Source of the DNA: Marifrigoribacter sp047730175
Lineage (GTDB): Bacteria > Bacteroidota > Bacteroidia > Flavobacteriales > Flavobacteriaceae
Assembly: GCF_047730175.1 (NCBI RefSeq)
Contig: NZ_CP159833.1
Coordinates: forward strand, 868,001 to 932,000
Direction: 5' to 3'
DNA: 64,000 nucleotides
Under the pieces are notes generated by a model, which saw only the letters and a program-made list of their open reading frames with translations, did no database searches and was not told the DNA's origin. A program made the position numbers and the translations under genes. Shown piece by piece: positions 1 to 9,145 of this stretch. Each line of letters begins with the position of its first letter. Position 1 is the stretch's first letter.

Positions 1-2773
1 ATTCAACAATGTCACCTTCTTTAATATCATTGTAGTTTTTCACTTGCATACCACAATCATATCCTTTAGCAACTTCTTTAGCATCGTCTTTAAATCGTTT
101 TAATGAAGATAATTCACCTGTGTAAACTACAACACCTTCTCTTATTAATCGAATACCTGAATCTCTTATAATTTTTCCGTTTAACACCATACAACCAGCA
201 ATTGTACCAACTTTAGAGATTTTAAAGGTTTCTCTAATTTCGGCAGTACCAGTAATCTCTTCTTTCATTTCAGGAGATAACATTCCTTCCATGGCATCTT
301 TAAGATCGTTTATTGCATCATAAATGATTGAATACATTCTAATATCAATTTCTTCTTTTTCTGCAATCTGACGTGCATTACCCATTGGGCGTACATTAAA
401 TCCGATAATAATTGCATCAGAAGCTGAAGCAAGTAGCACATCACTTTCAGTAATAGCACCTACTGCTTTATGTATAATATTTACTTGTATTTCTTCCGTA
501 GAAAGTTTTTGGAAAGAATCTGTTAATGCTTCTACTGAACCATCAACATCACCTTTCAGAATTATATTTAATTCTTTGAAATCACCAAGAGCAATACGTC
601 TTCCAATCTCATCCAGTGTAATATGTCGTTGCGTTCTAACTGATTGCTCACGTTGTAATTGTGTACGTTTTGTCGCAATTGTTTTTGCTTCACGTTCATC
701 TTCAAACACATTAAACTTATCACCTGCTTGTGGCGCTCCATCTAAACCTAATATTGAAATAGGTGTTGATGGTCCAGCTTCATTTACTTTATTTCCTCGC
801 TCATCATGCATGGCTTTTACTTTACCACTGTTTTGACCTGCAAGTACATAATCACCCACTTTTAATGTTCCTCCTAATACTAGTATGGTTGAAACATATC
901 CACGTCCTTTATCTAAGAATGCTTCCACGACAGAACCGTTAGCCATCTTATCTGGATTAGCTTTTAATTCTAATAACTCAGCTTCTAATAATACTTTTTC
1001 TAAAAGCTCATCAACTCCTTCTCCTGTTTTAGCTGAAATATCATGCGATTGTATTTTACCTCCCCAGTCTTCTACTAAGAGATTCATAGTCGCTAAACCT
1101 TGTTTAATTTTTTCTGGATTTGAAGCATCTCTATCAATTTTATTGATAGCAAATACCATAGGAACACCCGCTGCTTGCGCATGACTAATTGCCTCTTTTG
1201 TTTGAGGCATAATATCGTCATCAGCTGCAATTACAATAATTGCTAAATCGGTTACCTGAGTACCTCTTGCACGCATCGCTGTAAAAGCTTCGTGACCTGG
1301 AGTGTCTAAGAATGTGATACTTTCTCCGTTTTCTAGACTTACATTATAAGCTCCTATATGTTGTGTAATTCCACCAGATTCACCTGCGATTACGTTTTCT
1401 TTTCTAATATAATCCAGTAAAGATGTTTTACCGTGATCAACGTGACCCATTACTGTAACAATAGGAGCACGAGGTTTTAAATCTTCAGCTGAATCTTCTT
1501 CTACTTGAACAGCTTCTTCAATATCTGAAGTAATAAATTCTACTTCAAAACCAAATTCTTCTGCAACAATTGAAAGAGTTTCTGCGTCTAAACGTTGGTT
1601 CATTGTCACCATCATTCCCAATGACATACATGTGGAAATAATGTTGGTAACAGGAAGATCCATCATGGTAGCTAATTCACTAACCGTTACAAATTCTGTA
1701 ACTTTAATTAATTTACTATCGCTTTCTTGTTGCGCTATTTCCTCCTCAGTTTTCTGACGATGTATATCTCTTTTTTCACGTCGGTATTTAGCCCCTTTCT
1801 TTTTGGAACCTTTTCCTTGTAATTTTTCTAATGTTTCTCTTACTTGTTTTTGCACTTCAGCTTCACTAGGTTCTTCTTTAGGAACATTTGTTCTAGCTGG
1901 GACTCTATTATTTTGGCTATATTTTGCTCCACCTGCTGAAGGGCTTTTACTAATACGACGCCTTTTACTTCTTTTCTCCTTATTTACATCTTCCTTTTTA
2001 GTTACTTTACTAACAACTTTCTTCTTTTCTGGTTTTTTAAATTGTGTTAAATCAATTTTTTTACCAGTAAAGTTAGGTCCATTAAGTTTAGTGTATTTTG
2101 TTTCAACCTTTTCAGATACAACAGGAACTTCATCTTCATTCTCTGGTTTCTTCTTTTCTTTTGCAGGTTCCTTTTCTTTGGCTTTAGCTTGAGTTTTATC
2201 TATAGCTGTTTCCTTTTTAACTACAGGAATTGTTACTGGTTTTTCTTCTTTTTCTTTAACTTCTTTTTTAACAGGCTCTTTTTTAACAGGCTCTTTTTTA
2301 GTCGCTGAGGTTTTTTTCAGAACAGGCACTTCTTTTACTTCTTCAACAACTTCTTCTACCTTCTCAACAACTTCTTCTTTAACCTTCTCAGCAACTTCTT
2401 CTTTTTTTACTTTTGTCTTAACTGGGTTTAAATCGATTTTTCCTAACTTTTTAGGTCCATCTAATTTTACCTCTGCTTTTATGACTCTTGAAGCTTCTCT
2501 TTTTTGCTTTTCCTCTATCTCTTTTTCTCTTTCAAGACGTAACTCTTCCTTTTCTTTACGTTTTTCTTCACCCACTTCTTTAGAAGCTACTTTTTTACTT
2601 TTGTCTGTTTGAAACTCTTCAAACAGTATCTGATATTCATTATCAGAAATTTTTGTAGTAGGGCGTGCTTCTATCTCATGTCCTTTGGAACTAAGAAATT
2701 CCACTGCACGATCTAGTGAGATATTAAATTCACGTAATACTTTGTTAAGTCTTATCGTTTTTACTTCAGCCAT
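1..2773 (-). CDS. infB: translation initiation factor IF-2 (3' end cut by window edge)
   Basis: IF-2 is the GTPase that brings initiator tRNA to the 30S subunit and promotes subunit joining. I translated this by hand because it runs off the left edge; about 924 codons are visible and only the last few residues are missing. It begins MAEVKTIRLNKVL, the usual N-terminal IF-2 fold, followed by a long Lys/Glu-rich linker to about residue 350. The G domain has GHVDHGKTS (about residue 442), DTPGHEAF (about 490) and NKID (about 546), followed by domains II to IV. It is the last gene of rimP-nusA-infB, 57 nt downstream of nusA. The length and charged linker are normal for Bacteroidota. Identification is secure. 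Confidence 0.97.
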   Translation of the reverse strand, partial: MAEVKTIRLNKVLREFNISLDRAVEFLSSKGHEIEARPTTKISDNEYQILFEEFQTDKSKKVASKEVGEEKRKEKEELRLEREKEIEEKQKREASRVIKAEVKLDGPKKLGKIDLNPVKTKVKKEEVAEKVKEEVVEKVEEVVEEVKEVPVLKKTSATKKEPVKKEPVKKEVKEKEEKPVTIPVVKKETAIDKTQAKAKEKEPAKEKKKPENEDEVPVVSEKVETKYTKLNGPNFTGKKIDLTQFKKPEKKKVVSKVTKKEDVNKEKRSKRRRISKSPSAGGAKYSQNNRVPARTNVPKEEPSEAEVQKQVRETLEKLQGKGSKKKGAKYRREKRDIHRQKTEEEIAQQESDSKLIKVTEFVTVSELATMMDLPVTNIISTCMSLGMMVTMNQRLDAETLSIVAEEFGFEVEFITSDIEEAVQVEEDSAEDLKPRAPIVTVMGHVDHGKTSLLDYIRKENVIAGESGGITQHIGAYNVSLENGESITFLDTPGHEAFTAMRARGTQVTDLAIIVIAADDDIMPQTKEAISHAQAAGVPMVFAINKIDRDASNPEKIKQGLATMNLLVEDWGGKIQSHDISAKTGEGVDELLEKVLLEAELLELKANPDKMANGSVVEAFLDKGRGYVSTILVLGGTLKVGDYVLAGQNSGKVKAMHDERGNKVNEAGPSTPISILGLDGAPQAGDKFNVFEDEREAKTIATKRTQLQREQSVRTQRHITLDEIGRRIALGDFKELNIILKGDVDGSVEALTDSFQKLSTEEIQVNIIHKAVGAITESDVLLASASDAIIIGFNVRPMGNARQIAEKEEIDIRMYSIIYDAINDLKDAMEGMLSPEMKEEITGTAEIRETFKISKVGTIAGCMVLNGKIIRDSGIRLIREGVVVYTGELSSLKRFKDDAKEVAKGYDCGMQVKNYNDIKEGDIVE

Positions 2774-2830
2774 AAAAATGCTTTCTCCTGTTATTCTATA
2801 ATATTTCTATAAAAGTAGTTAGAAATGTAA

Positions 2831-4063
2831 CTACTCTTCAAATTCTTCTTTTAAAATATTTATTACTTCTAAAATTGTCTCTTCTTCTAAATCGATTCTC
2901 TTTACTAAATCTTTTAAATCGTAGTCTAATATACTTTTAGCAGTATCTAAACCAACTTTTTTAAATTCAGTAATAACCCAAGCTTCTATTTCATCTGAAA
3001 ATTCAGATAACTCAACGTCTTCTTCAGCACCTTCACGTAAAACATCAATTTCGTAACCCGTTAAATAACCAGCTAATCGAATGTTATGTCCACCTCTACC
3101 AATTGCTTTTGAAACTTCTTCTGGTTTTAAGATAACTTCTGCTCTTTTATTTACTTCATCAATTTTAATTGAAGTAACCTTAGCGGGACTTAAAGATCGT
3201 GTAATATACAAGGGTAAATTATTCGTGTAATTAATTACATCGATATTTTCGTTTCCAAGTTCTCTAACGATTCCATGAATACGTGATCCTTTCATTCCTA
3301 CACAAGCTCCAACAGGGTCGATACGATCATCGTACGAGTCTACAGCAACTTTTGCTTTCTCTCCTGGAATACGCACCACTTTTTTAACGGTAATTAATCC
3401 GTCAAAAACTTCAGGTATTTCTTGTTCAAATAGTTTTTCCAAGAACATTGGATGTGCTCTTGACATTACTATAGAAGGCTTGTTTCCTTTTAACTCAACA
3501 CTTTCGATAATTCCTCTTACATTGTCTCCTTTTCTGAAAAAATCTGAAGGAATTTGCTTTTCTTTTGGCAATATAATTTCATTTCCTTCATCATCTAGCA
3601 AGATTATTGCTCTATGGCGAATGTGATGAACTTCAGCGGTATATATTTCGCCTTCAAGGTCTTTAAATTGCTTGTAAATATTTGTATTATCGTGTTCGTG
3701 AATTTTTGAAATTAAGTTTTGGCGTAACGCTAAAATAGATCTACGTCCTAACTGAATTAGTTTCACTTCTTCCGAAACATCTTCGCCTACTTCAAAATCT
3801 GGTTCAATTTTTTGAGCATCACTTAAAGAAATTTCAGAATTATCATCTTCAACTTCTCCATCAGCAACTACGATTCTATTTCTCCAAATTTCTAAATCTC
3901 CTTTATCTGGATTTATAATAATATCGAAATTTTCGTCACTACCGTATTTTCTATTTAATGCATTTCTAAAAACATCTTCCAGTATCGCCATTAACGTTAC
4001 TCTGTCAATCAATTTATCATCCTTAAATTCTGAAAAAGAATCAATTAAGGCTAAATTTTCCAT
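2831..4063 (-). CDS. nusA: transcription termination/antitermination factor NusA
   Basis: NusA binds RNA polymerase and nascent RNA and modulates pausing, termination and antitermination. The 410-residue protein has the polymerase-binding N-terminal domain (about 1-125), an S1 domain (about 130-200), and two KH domains, with GMKGSRI near residue 256 and AIGRGGHNIRLA near 320. The acidic C-terminal tail lacks the repeat extension of E. coli NusA, as in other Bacteroidota. It lies 10 nt downstream of rimP and 57 nt upstream of infB, the conserved bacterial order. Because the operon leader carries a terminator-like hairpin, NusA may influence its own expression; that is inference. Confidence 0.97.
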   Translation of the reverse strand: MENLALIDSFSEFKDDKLIDRVTLMAILEDVFRNALNRKYGSDENFDIIINPDKGDLEIWRNRIVVADGEVEDDNSEISLSDAQKIEPDFEVGEDVSEEVKLIQLGRRSILALRQNLISKIHEHDNTNIYKQFKDLEGEIYTAEVHHIRHRAIILLDDEGNEIILPKEKQIPSDFFRKGDNVRGIIESVELKGNKPSIVMSRAHPMFLEKLFEQEIPEVFDGLITVKKVVRIPGEKAKVAVDSYDDRIDPVGACVGMKGSRIHGIVRELGNENIDVINYTNNLPLYITRSLSPAKVTSIKIDEVNKRAEVILKPEEVSKAIGRGGHNIRLAGYLTGYEIDVLREGAEEDVELSEFSDEIEAWVITEFKKVGLDTAKSILDYDLKDLVKRIDLEEETILEVINILKEEFEE

Positions 4064-4073
4064 ATCAAGTTTT

Positions 4074-4538
4074 TTAAAATTTTATCATCACTTTTGCTTC
4101 AACAATATCTTTATAAGGCAACACAGCTTCTTTACTAACTGTTACTTTTCCTTTACCAATTGGTTTTGGCTCTCTAGCTTTCCATTGTAATGTTATGTTG
4201 TCATCATTAGCATCAGCCAATTTTCCTTCAATCACTTCTTTTTCAGAAGTAATTACTTTAAGATTTCTGCCAATATTTTTACTGTATTGACGTATCTCAA
4301 CTAAAGGCTCTGATACACCTGCCGATGCAACATCTAAAGAAAAATCTATTTCATCTCTATCAAGATTATGTTCAATTTCTCTACTTACAGCAATACAATC
4401 ATTAACCGTAACACCATTATCGCCATCAATAATTACGCGAATTTGGTTATTCCCAATGATACTAAAGCCTATTAAAAACAATGATTTGTTTTTATCTAGT
4501 GCTTGATCTAATAATTGTAATACTTGTTCTTTTAACAT
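4074..4538 (-). CDS. rimP: ribosome maturation factor RimP
   Basis: RimP assists 30S subunit assembly. The 154-residue protein has the two-domain RimP pattern: an N-terminal alpha/beta domain containing the family signature around IRVIIDGDNGVTVNDC (about residues 33-48) and SLDVASAGVSEPL (about 67-79), then an SH3-like C-terminal domain. It is the first gene of rimP-nusA-infB, the conserved order. The ATG at 4536-4538 sits 11 nt after a strong hairpin in the leader, and no Shine-Dalgarno sequence is visible. Family assignment is firm. Confidence 0.95.
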   Translation of the reverse strand: MLKEQVLQLLDQALDKNKSLFLIGFSIIGNNQIRVIIDGDNGVTVNDCIAVSREIEHNLDRDEIDFSLDVASAGVSEPLVEIRQYSKNIGRNLKVITSEKEVIEGKLADANDDNITLQWKAREPKPIGKGKVTVSKEAVLPYKDIVEAKVMIKF

Positions 4539-4545
4539 TTTTTAT

Positions 4546-4573
4546 AAAAAGAGGGGACTTTATGTCCCCTCTG
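4546..4573 (-). terminator. terminator-like hairpin in rimP 5' leader (possible attenuator)
   Basis: On the minus strand a 9-bp perfect stem (AGAGGGGAC / GTCCCCTCT, loop of 5) at 4550-4572 is followed immediately by five U residues and then the rimP start codon. This is the form of an intrinsic terminator, but it lies between the -7 promoter box at 4597-4604 and the first gene, so it would act as an attenuator or translation-control element rather than an end-of-operon terminator. Confidence 0.6.
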
Positions 4574-4596
4574 CTAGTTTCTTATCATTTTCGCTG

Positions 4597-4604
4597 CAAA
4601 GATA
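4597..4604 (-). promoter_or_regulatory. -7 promoter box for rimP-nusA-infB
   Basis: The minus strand reads TATCTTTG, a perfect match to the Bacteroidota -7 consensus TAnnTTTG. At the -33 position (19 nt upstream) there is only TTTT in place of TTTG, inside a poly-T run. Transcription would start near 4590, about 50 nt before the rimP ATG, so the leader hairpin would be transcribed. Confidence 0.55.
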
Positions 4605-4692
4605 CTACATTTTTTTTGTATAAAAAAAACTGTGAGAGTCGAATTATTTTCGTAATTTAATTGAAATTAATAACCATGAAATTCAACCAACT

Positions 4693-5514
4693 ATGAAGCG
4701 AATTTTAGTTCCCACGGATTTTTCTAAACAAGCAGAAAATGCATTAAAAATTGCTGCACAAATTGCAAAAAAACACAACAGTGAAATTTTTTTATTGCAT
4801 TCATTAGAAATGCCATTACACCTTAATTCTAGTGCTGATTCTGGAGGAATGCCTGAATCACTTTATTTTATTAAACTAGCTGAAAAACACTTTGCTGAAG
4901 TTTTAGAAAAACCATACTTAAATGGCATTAATGTTTATGAAGCCATTGGGCATAATGAAATATACAAAGACATAAATGAAACTGTATCTACAAAAGATAT
5001 TGATATAATTGTAATGGGTTCACATGGCTCAAGTGGCTTTAAAGAAATGTTTATTGGCAGTAATACTGAAAAAGTTGTAAGAACTTCAGATATTCCGGTT
5101 TTAGTTATTAAAAATGAGCATGAACAATTTGATATTAATGATTTTGTGTTTGCTTCAGATTTTTCTGAAGAATGTAGAGACTCTATTAAAAGAGCGGGAC
5201 AATTCGCTAATAAAACAGGAGCCGCTATGCACTTGTTAAATGTAAACACCCCTAGCGGATTTAAAACTACTTCAGAAGCAAAAGAAAAAATGGAAAAATT
5301 TGTTAGCTCCATGAATTTAGAAAATTATACACTGAATATTTACAATGATACTAGTGTTGAAAAAGGAATTTTAAATTTTGCCAAAGATACTAATGCTCAA
5401 CTTATTGGAATGAGTACGCATGGCAGAAAAGGATTAGCTCATTTCTTTAATGGAAGTATCAGTGAAGATTTGGTGAATCATGCAAATATGCCTGTGATAA
5501 CATTTAAAATTTAA
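4693..5514 (+). CDS. universal stress protein with two tandem Usp domains
   Basis: This 273-residue cytoplasmic protein has two UspA-like domains. The first starts KRILVPTDFSKQAENALK and ends with a glycine-rich nucleotide-binding motif, GSHGSSGFKEMFIGS (about residues 108-122), followed by PVLVIK. The second starts near residue 150 (DFVFASDFSEE) and ends with STHGRKGLAHFFNGS (about 240-254) and PVITFK. The G-x2-G-x9-G(S) pattern suggests ATP binding in both halves. Members of this family help cells survive starvation and stress, but the partner or target is unknown. It is divergent from rimP and appears monocistronic, with a terminator and tRNA-Gln downstream. Confidence 0.9.
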   Translation: MKRILVPTDFSKQAENALKIAAQIAKKHNSEIFLLHSLEMPLHLNSSADSGGMPESLYFIKLAEKHFAEVLEKPYLNGINVYEAIGHNEIYKDINETVSTKDIDIIVMGSHGSSGFKEMFIGSNTEKVVRTSDIPVLVIKNEHEQFDINDFVFASDFSEECRDSIKRAGQFANKTGAAMHLLNVNTPSGFKTTSEAKEKMEKFVSSMNLENYTLNIYNDTSVEKGILNFAKDTNAQLIGMSTHGRKGLAHFFNGSISEDLVNHANMPVITFKI

Positions 5515-5534
5515 TTAAAAACCCATTTGAAATT

Positions 5535-5570
5535 AAAAATCCCAACCTTTTTCAAGGTTGAGATTTTTTT
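5535..5570. terminator. bidirectional terminator between usp and tRNA-Gln
   Basis: A hairpin with stem CCAACCTT / AAGGTTG is flanked by an A-run on the left and a run of seven T residues on the right, so it can terminate the universal stress gene rightward and the tRNA-Gln transcript leftward. Confidence 0.7.
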
Positions 5571-5572
5571 GT

Positions 5573-5644
5573 TGGCCCACTAGGGCTCGAACCTAGACTC
5601 TTCTATACCAAAAACAGACGTGTTGCCAGTTACACCATGGGCCA
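5573..5644 (-). tRNA. tRNA-Gln (anticodon TTG)
   Basis: The minus strand folds into a 72-nt cloverleaf: acceptor TGGCCCA paired with TGGGCCA, anticodon stem TCTGT/ATAGA with loop TTTTGGT giving anticodon TTG, and a T arm with GGTTCGAGCCC. No CCA is encoded. The remaining 219 bases up to the next gene are AT-rich; I see only a weak -7-like TAAATTCG at 5833-5840. Confidence 0.93.
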
Positions 5645-5863
5645 TCCTAAACACAACATTCCTATTGTGAAGCAAAAAGCATTTTCAGCTATTGCGGGTG
5701 CAAATCTAATACAAACTTTGGCTTGAACAAATATTTTAATATAAAAAATAATAAATGATTCATTTTTTTTATAATTATTGATTCGAATCATACGTTAAAC
5801 TATTTTTAACAAGACATTATTTATATTATTAGTAAATTCGCCTCATTAAAATAGCTAACAAAT

Positions 5864-8800
5864 ATGGGTTCCTTCAACTTTAATAAATGGAATAAAATAA
5901 TAGGCTGGTTTGTATTTGCAATTGCACTACTCACCTATTGGCTTACAGTAGAACCAACTGCAAGTTTTTGGGATGCTGGAGAATATATAACAACGTCAAG
6001 TAATTTAGAAGTTGGTCACCCTCCAGGAGCTCCTTTATATCAATTATTAGGTGCTTTTTTCTCCATATTTGCATTAAAAGCAACAGATATTGCTCTTACA
6101 ATAAATTTAATGTCAGTTTTTGCTAGTGCATTTACCATTTTATTTATGTTTTGGTCATTAACAATTTTACTTAGAAATGTACTATTAAAAAACCAGGAAC
6201 TAAACAATAATAATAGCCTTGCTATAATAGGAAGTGCAGCTATTGGCGCCTTAACATTTGCTTTTACAGATAGTTTTTGGTTTAATGCTGTTGAAGCTGA
6301 AGTCTATGCTGCTGCTGCTTGCATTATGTCTATTCTATTCTATTGTGCCCTGAGATGGGAAAAAGAAATGAATACCCCAAGAGGGAATCGTTGGGTCATT
6401 TTAATCGCTTTTATTATTGGCTTATCATTTGGAGTTCACTTCATGGGATTATTAACCATACCTGCTATGGGCTTCTTGTATTTCTTTAAGAATTATAAAA
6501 AAGTTACTGTAAAAAACTTCATAGTTGCCAATATTGTTATGGTAGCAATCTTACTTTTTATATTTAAATTGTTATTACCGATGACACTTAAGTTTTTTAG
6601 TGCTTCGGAATTATTTTTCATAAACAGTATTGGTCTTCCTTTTAATTCAGGAACAATCATTGCCGGGATATTATTTATAGCTTTATTTTATTATTTACTT
6701 CGTTATACTCTTAGTAAGAGCTTTATACAATTAAACACCTTGGTTCTTTGCGTTTTATTCATTTTTATTGGGTTTTCAAGTTGGGTAATGTTACCCATCC
6801 GTGCAAATGCTGGAACTGTAATTAATGAAAATAACCCCAATAATGCTAGAGAATTACTTGCCTATTACAACCGAGAACAATATCCAGAGACCCACCTTTT
6901 TTACGGTCCACTTTTTACTGAAACCTATTCAGGTTTAGATGAATCTAATCCTTATAAAGACGATAAGCCTAAATACGAAAAGGACTTAGAATCGAAAAAA
7001 TATGTTATCGTAAATGAATACAAAAATGCAAGTCAGAATCTAGACGACAGTCACAAAACATTTTTGCCAAGAATGTGGAGTTCTGATAATAGTGCAAATT
7101 ATTTAGAGTTTACAAATGGTTTAGAGTTTACCATAAAAAGAGAATATCGAGGTGAAAAACGTCTAGTTGAAGAAGTGAAAAAATTTAAACAAGCATATAA
7201 TAAAGGGCTTGTTGATAGTAGTGATTTTAATTCCTTCCTAAAAGATTTTGGTCCATTTATGGATATTCAAAAACCAACATTTGGACAAAATATTTCCTTT
7301 ATGTTCGAATATCAATTTGGCTATATGTATTGGCGGTATTTTATGTGGAATTTCGCAGGAAGACAAGATGACAAACAAGGGGAATACACAGATTTACATG
7401 GAAATTGGTTAAGTGGAATAGATTATTTAGATGAATTAAGATTAGGAAGTCAAGACAATTTACCTAGTGATGTAGCAACCAATAAAGCTAGAAATACCTA
7501 TTATTTATTACCCTTAATCCTAGGAATATTAGGCTTAGTATTTCACTTTAAAAGTGACAATAAAAGCTTCTGGGTATTATTTGTACTATTTCTTTTTACA
7601 GGAATTGCACTAAAAGTCTATTTAAATGAAAGACCTTTTGAGCCTCGAGAAAGAGATTATGCCTTGGTTGGGTCTTTTTATGTTTTTGCAATGTGGATAG
7701 GATTTGGAGTCTATGCTTTATATGATCTTTTAAAAGATTATTTAAAGCCAAAATTAGCGATACCTATTGTATTAACAACAACATTATTAGCTTCACCTTT
7801 ACTTCTAATCTCCCAAAATTGGGATGATCATGATCGTTCAAATAGATACACAGCACAGTCTATGGCTAAAATGTATTTAGATTCTTGTGATAAAAATGCA
7901 ATAATTTTTACCATTGGTGATAATGATACTTTTGCATTATGGTATGCACAAGGAATTGAAGGCTACCGTCGTGATGTTAGAGTTATAAATACTAGTCTTT
8001 TTCAAACCGATTGGTACATTGACGACATGAAGAAAAAGGCATTTGATAGTGACCCTATTCCTTCACAGTTAACCCATGATAAGTATAGATATGGTTCTCG
8101 TGATTTTCTGTTCTTCCAAAAAACCAAACAAGACACCATCGATATAAAAACATGGATGAATTTTATCGCAGATGACAGTCGAAAAACTAAAGTAGAGCTG
8201 GAAAGCGGCCATTTTGCAAATACATTCCCTTCTAAAATAATTCGTGTTCCTGTAGATAAAGAAGCTGTACTTAAAAACGGAATTGTTGATGAAAAAGATG
8301 CCCATTTAATTGTTCCATATATTGACATTGTACTAAAAGGGGATGCCATTTATAAAAATCGATTATTAATGTTAGATATTATAGCAAATAATAATTGGGA
8401 GCGTCCAATTTATTTTAGCCCAGGGAGTTTTGGTGACGATGATTATTTATGGATGAAGGAGTACTTACAATTAGATGGTGTTGTATATAAATTAGTCCCT
8501 ATTAAAACCGCAATAGATAAAAGAAACCCTTATGATATGGGTAGAATTGACAGCGGTAAAATGTTCGACATTGTTATGAAATGGGATTGGGGTAATAGTG
8601 GCGATCCAAGAATTTATCATGATGTAGAAACAAGAAAAAATGGAATTACCTACAGAAGTAACCTTGCTCGATTAGCAGATGTGTTAATTAAAGAAGGTGA
8701 TTTTGATAAAGCAGAACAGTTATTTGACCTTGGTATGGAAAAAATGCCAGTTGATAAATTTGAATACTATTCACTTTTAGAACCATTTATAGCAGGGTAT

Positions 8801-9127
8801 TATCAAATTGACAAACCTGAAAAAGCTAGACAAGTTTTTAAGGATGTTACCAAAAAATATCAAGAAAACATTTTATTTTATAGTGGACTTAAACCCTCTA
8901 AACAACGTCAATACGCTCAAGAAATAATTAGTGCTATTGAATACTATAGAGGATTAGTTGAAGTTTCTATTATATTTGATGTAGAAGAATTTGCAAAAGA
9001 AGAAGCGGATATTTTTAATGAATACATTAAACAGTTTCCTGATTTCTATGAAGTAGAAGATGATAATATTAAAATAGAAAATAAACCATTAGATTCTTCT
9101 GAATCATCAACAGATAGTATTCAGTAA
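5864..9127 (+). CDS. DUF2723 (TMEM260-like) integral membrane protein with C-terminal TPR, putative glycosyltransferase
   Basis: A 1087-residue inner-membrane protein. The N-terminal half has many hydrophobic segments (from about residue 12 to 310 and again from about 545 to 660). The DUF2723 signature YWLTVEPTASFWDAGEY (about residues 25-41) carries the loop Asp expected of GT-C enzymes, followed by HPPGAPLYQL. A soluble extracytoplasmic region follows the last membrane segment, and TPR-like helices lie near 925-1010. The family includes eukaryotic TMEM260, described as a protein O-mannosyltransferase. By analogy this could use a polyprenyl-phosphate sugar to glycosylate exported proteins; that role is inferred. 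A NodB-type deacetylase follows after 18 nt, suggesting co-transcription. Confidence 0.85.
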   Translation: MGSFNFNKWNKIIGWFVFAIALLTYWLTVEPTASFWDAGEYITTSSNLEVGHPPGAPLYQLLGAFFSIFALKATDIALTINLMSVFASAFTILFMFWSLTILLRNVLLKNQELNNNNSLAIIGSAAIGALTFAFTDSFWFNAVEAEVYAAAACIMSILFYCALRWEKEMNTPRGNRWVILIAFIIGLSFGVHFMGLLTIPAMGFLYFFKNYKKVTVKNFIVANIVMVAILLFIFKLLLPMTLKFFSASELFFINSIGLPFNSGTIIAGILFIALFYYLLRYTLSKSFIQLNTLVLCVLFIFIGFSSWVMLPIRANAGTVINENNPNNARELLAYYNREQYPETHLFYGPLFTETYSGLDESNPYKDDKPKYEKDLESKKYVIVNEYKNASQNLDDSHKTFLPRMWSSDNSANYLEFTNGLEFTIKREYRGEKRLVEEVKKFKQAYNKGLVDSSDFNSFLKDFGPFMDIQKPTFGQNISFMFEYQFGYMYWRYFMWNFAGRQDDKQGEYTDLHGNWLSGIDYLDELRLGSQDNLPSDVATNKARNTYYLLPLILGILGLVFHFKSDNKSFWVLFVLFLFTGIALKVYLNERPFEPRERDYALVGSFYVFAMWIGFGVYALYDLLKDYLKPKLAIPIVLTTTLLASPLLLISQNWDDHDRSNRYTAQSMAKMYLDSCDKNAIIFTIGDNDTFALWYAQGIEGYRRDVRVINTSLFQTDWYIDDMKKKAFDSDPIPSQLTHDKYRYGSRDFLFFQKTKQDTIDIKTWMNFIADDSRKTKVELESGHFANTFPSKIIRVPVDKEAVLKNGIVDEKDAHLIVPYIDIVLKGDAIYKNRLLMLDIIANNNWERPIYFSPGSFGDDDYLWMKEYLQLDGVVYKLVPIKTAIDKRNPYDMGRIDSGKMFDIVMKWDWGNSGDPRIYHDVETRKNGITYRSNLARLADVLIKEGDFDKAEQLFDLGMEKMPVDKFEYYSLLEPFIAGYYQIDKPEKARQVFKDVTKKYQENILFYSGLKPSKQRQYAQEIISAIEYYRGLVEVSIIFDVEEFAKEEADIFNEYIKQFPDFYEVEDDNIKIENKPLDSSESSTDSIQ

Positions 9128-9145
9128 AAAAATATATTATAAAAT

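Noticed and set aside
576..2192. Three plus-strand ORFs (576-836, 885-1184, 1803-2192)
   Set aside because: They lie opposite infB, whose minus-strand translation is a full IF-2. Low-complexity serine/leucine-rich products are shadows of that gene.
4935..5312. Minus-strand 125-residue ORF
   Set aside because: It is a shadow of the universal stress protein gene, which has complete motifs on the plus strand.
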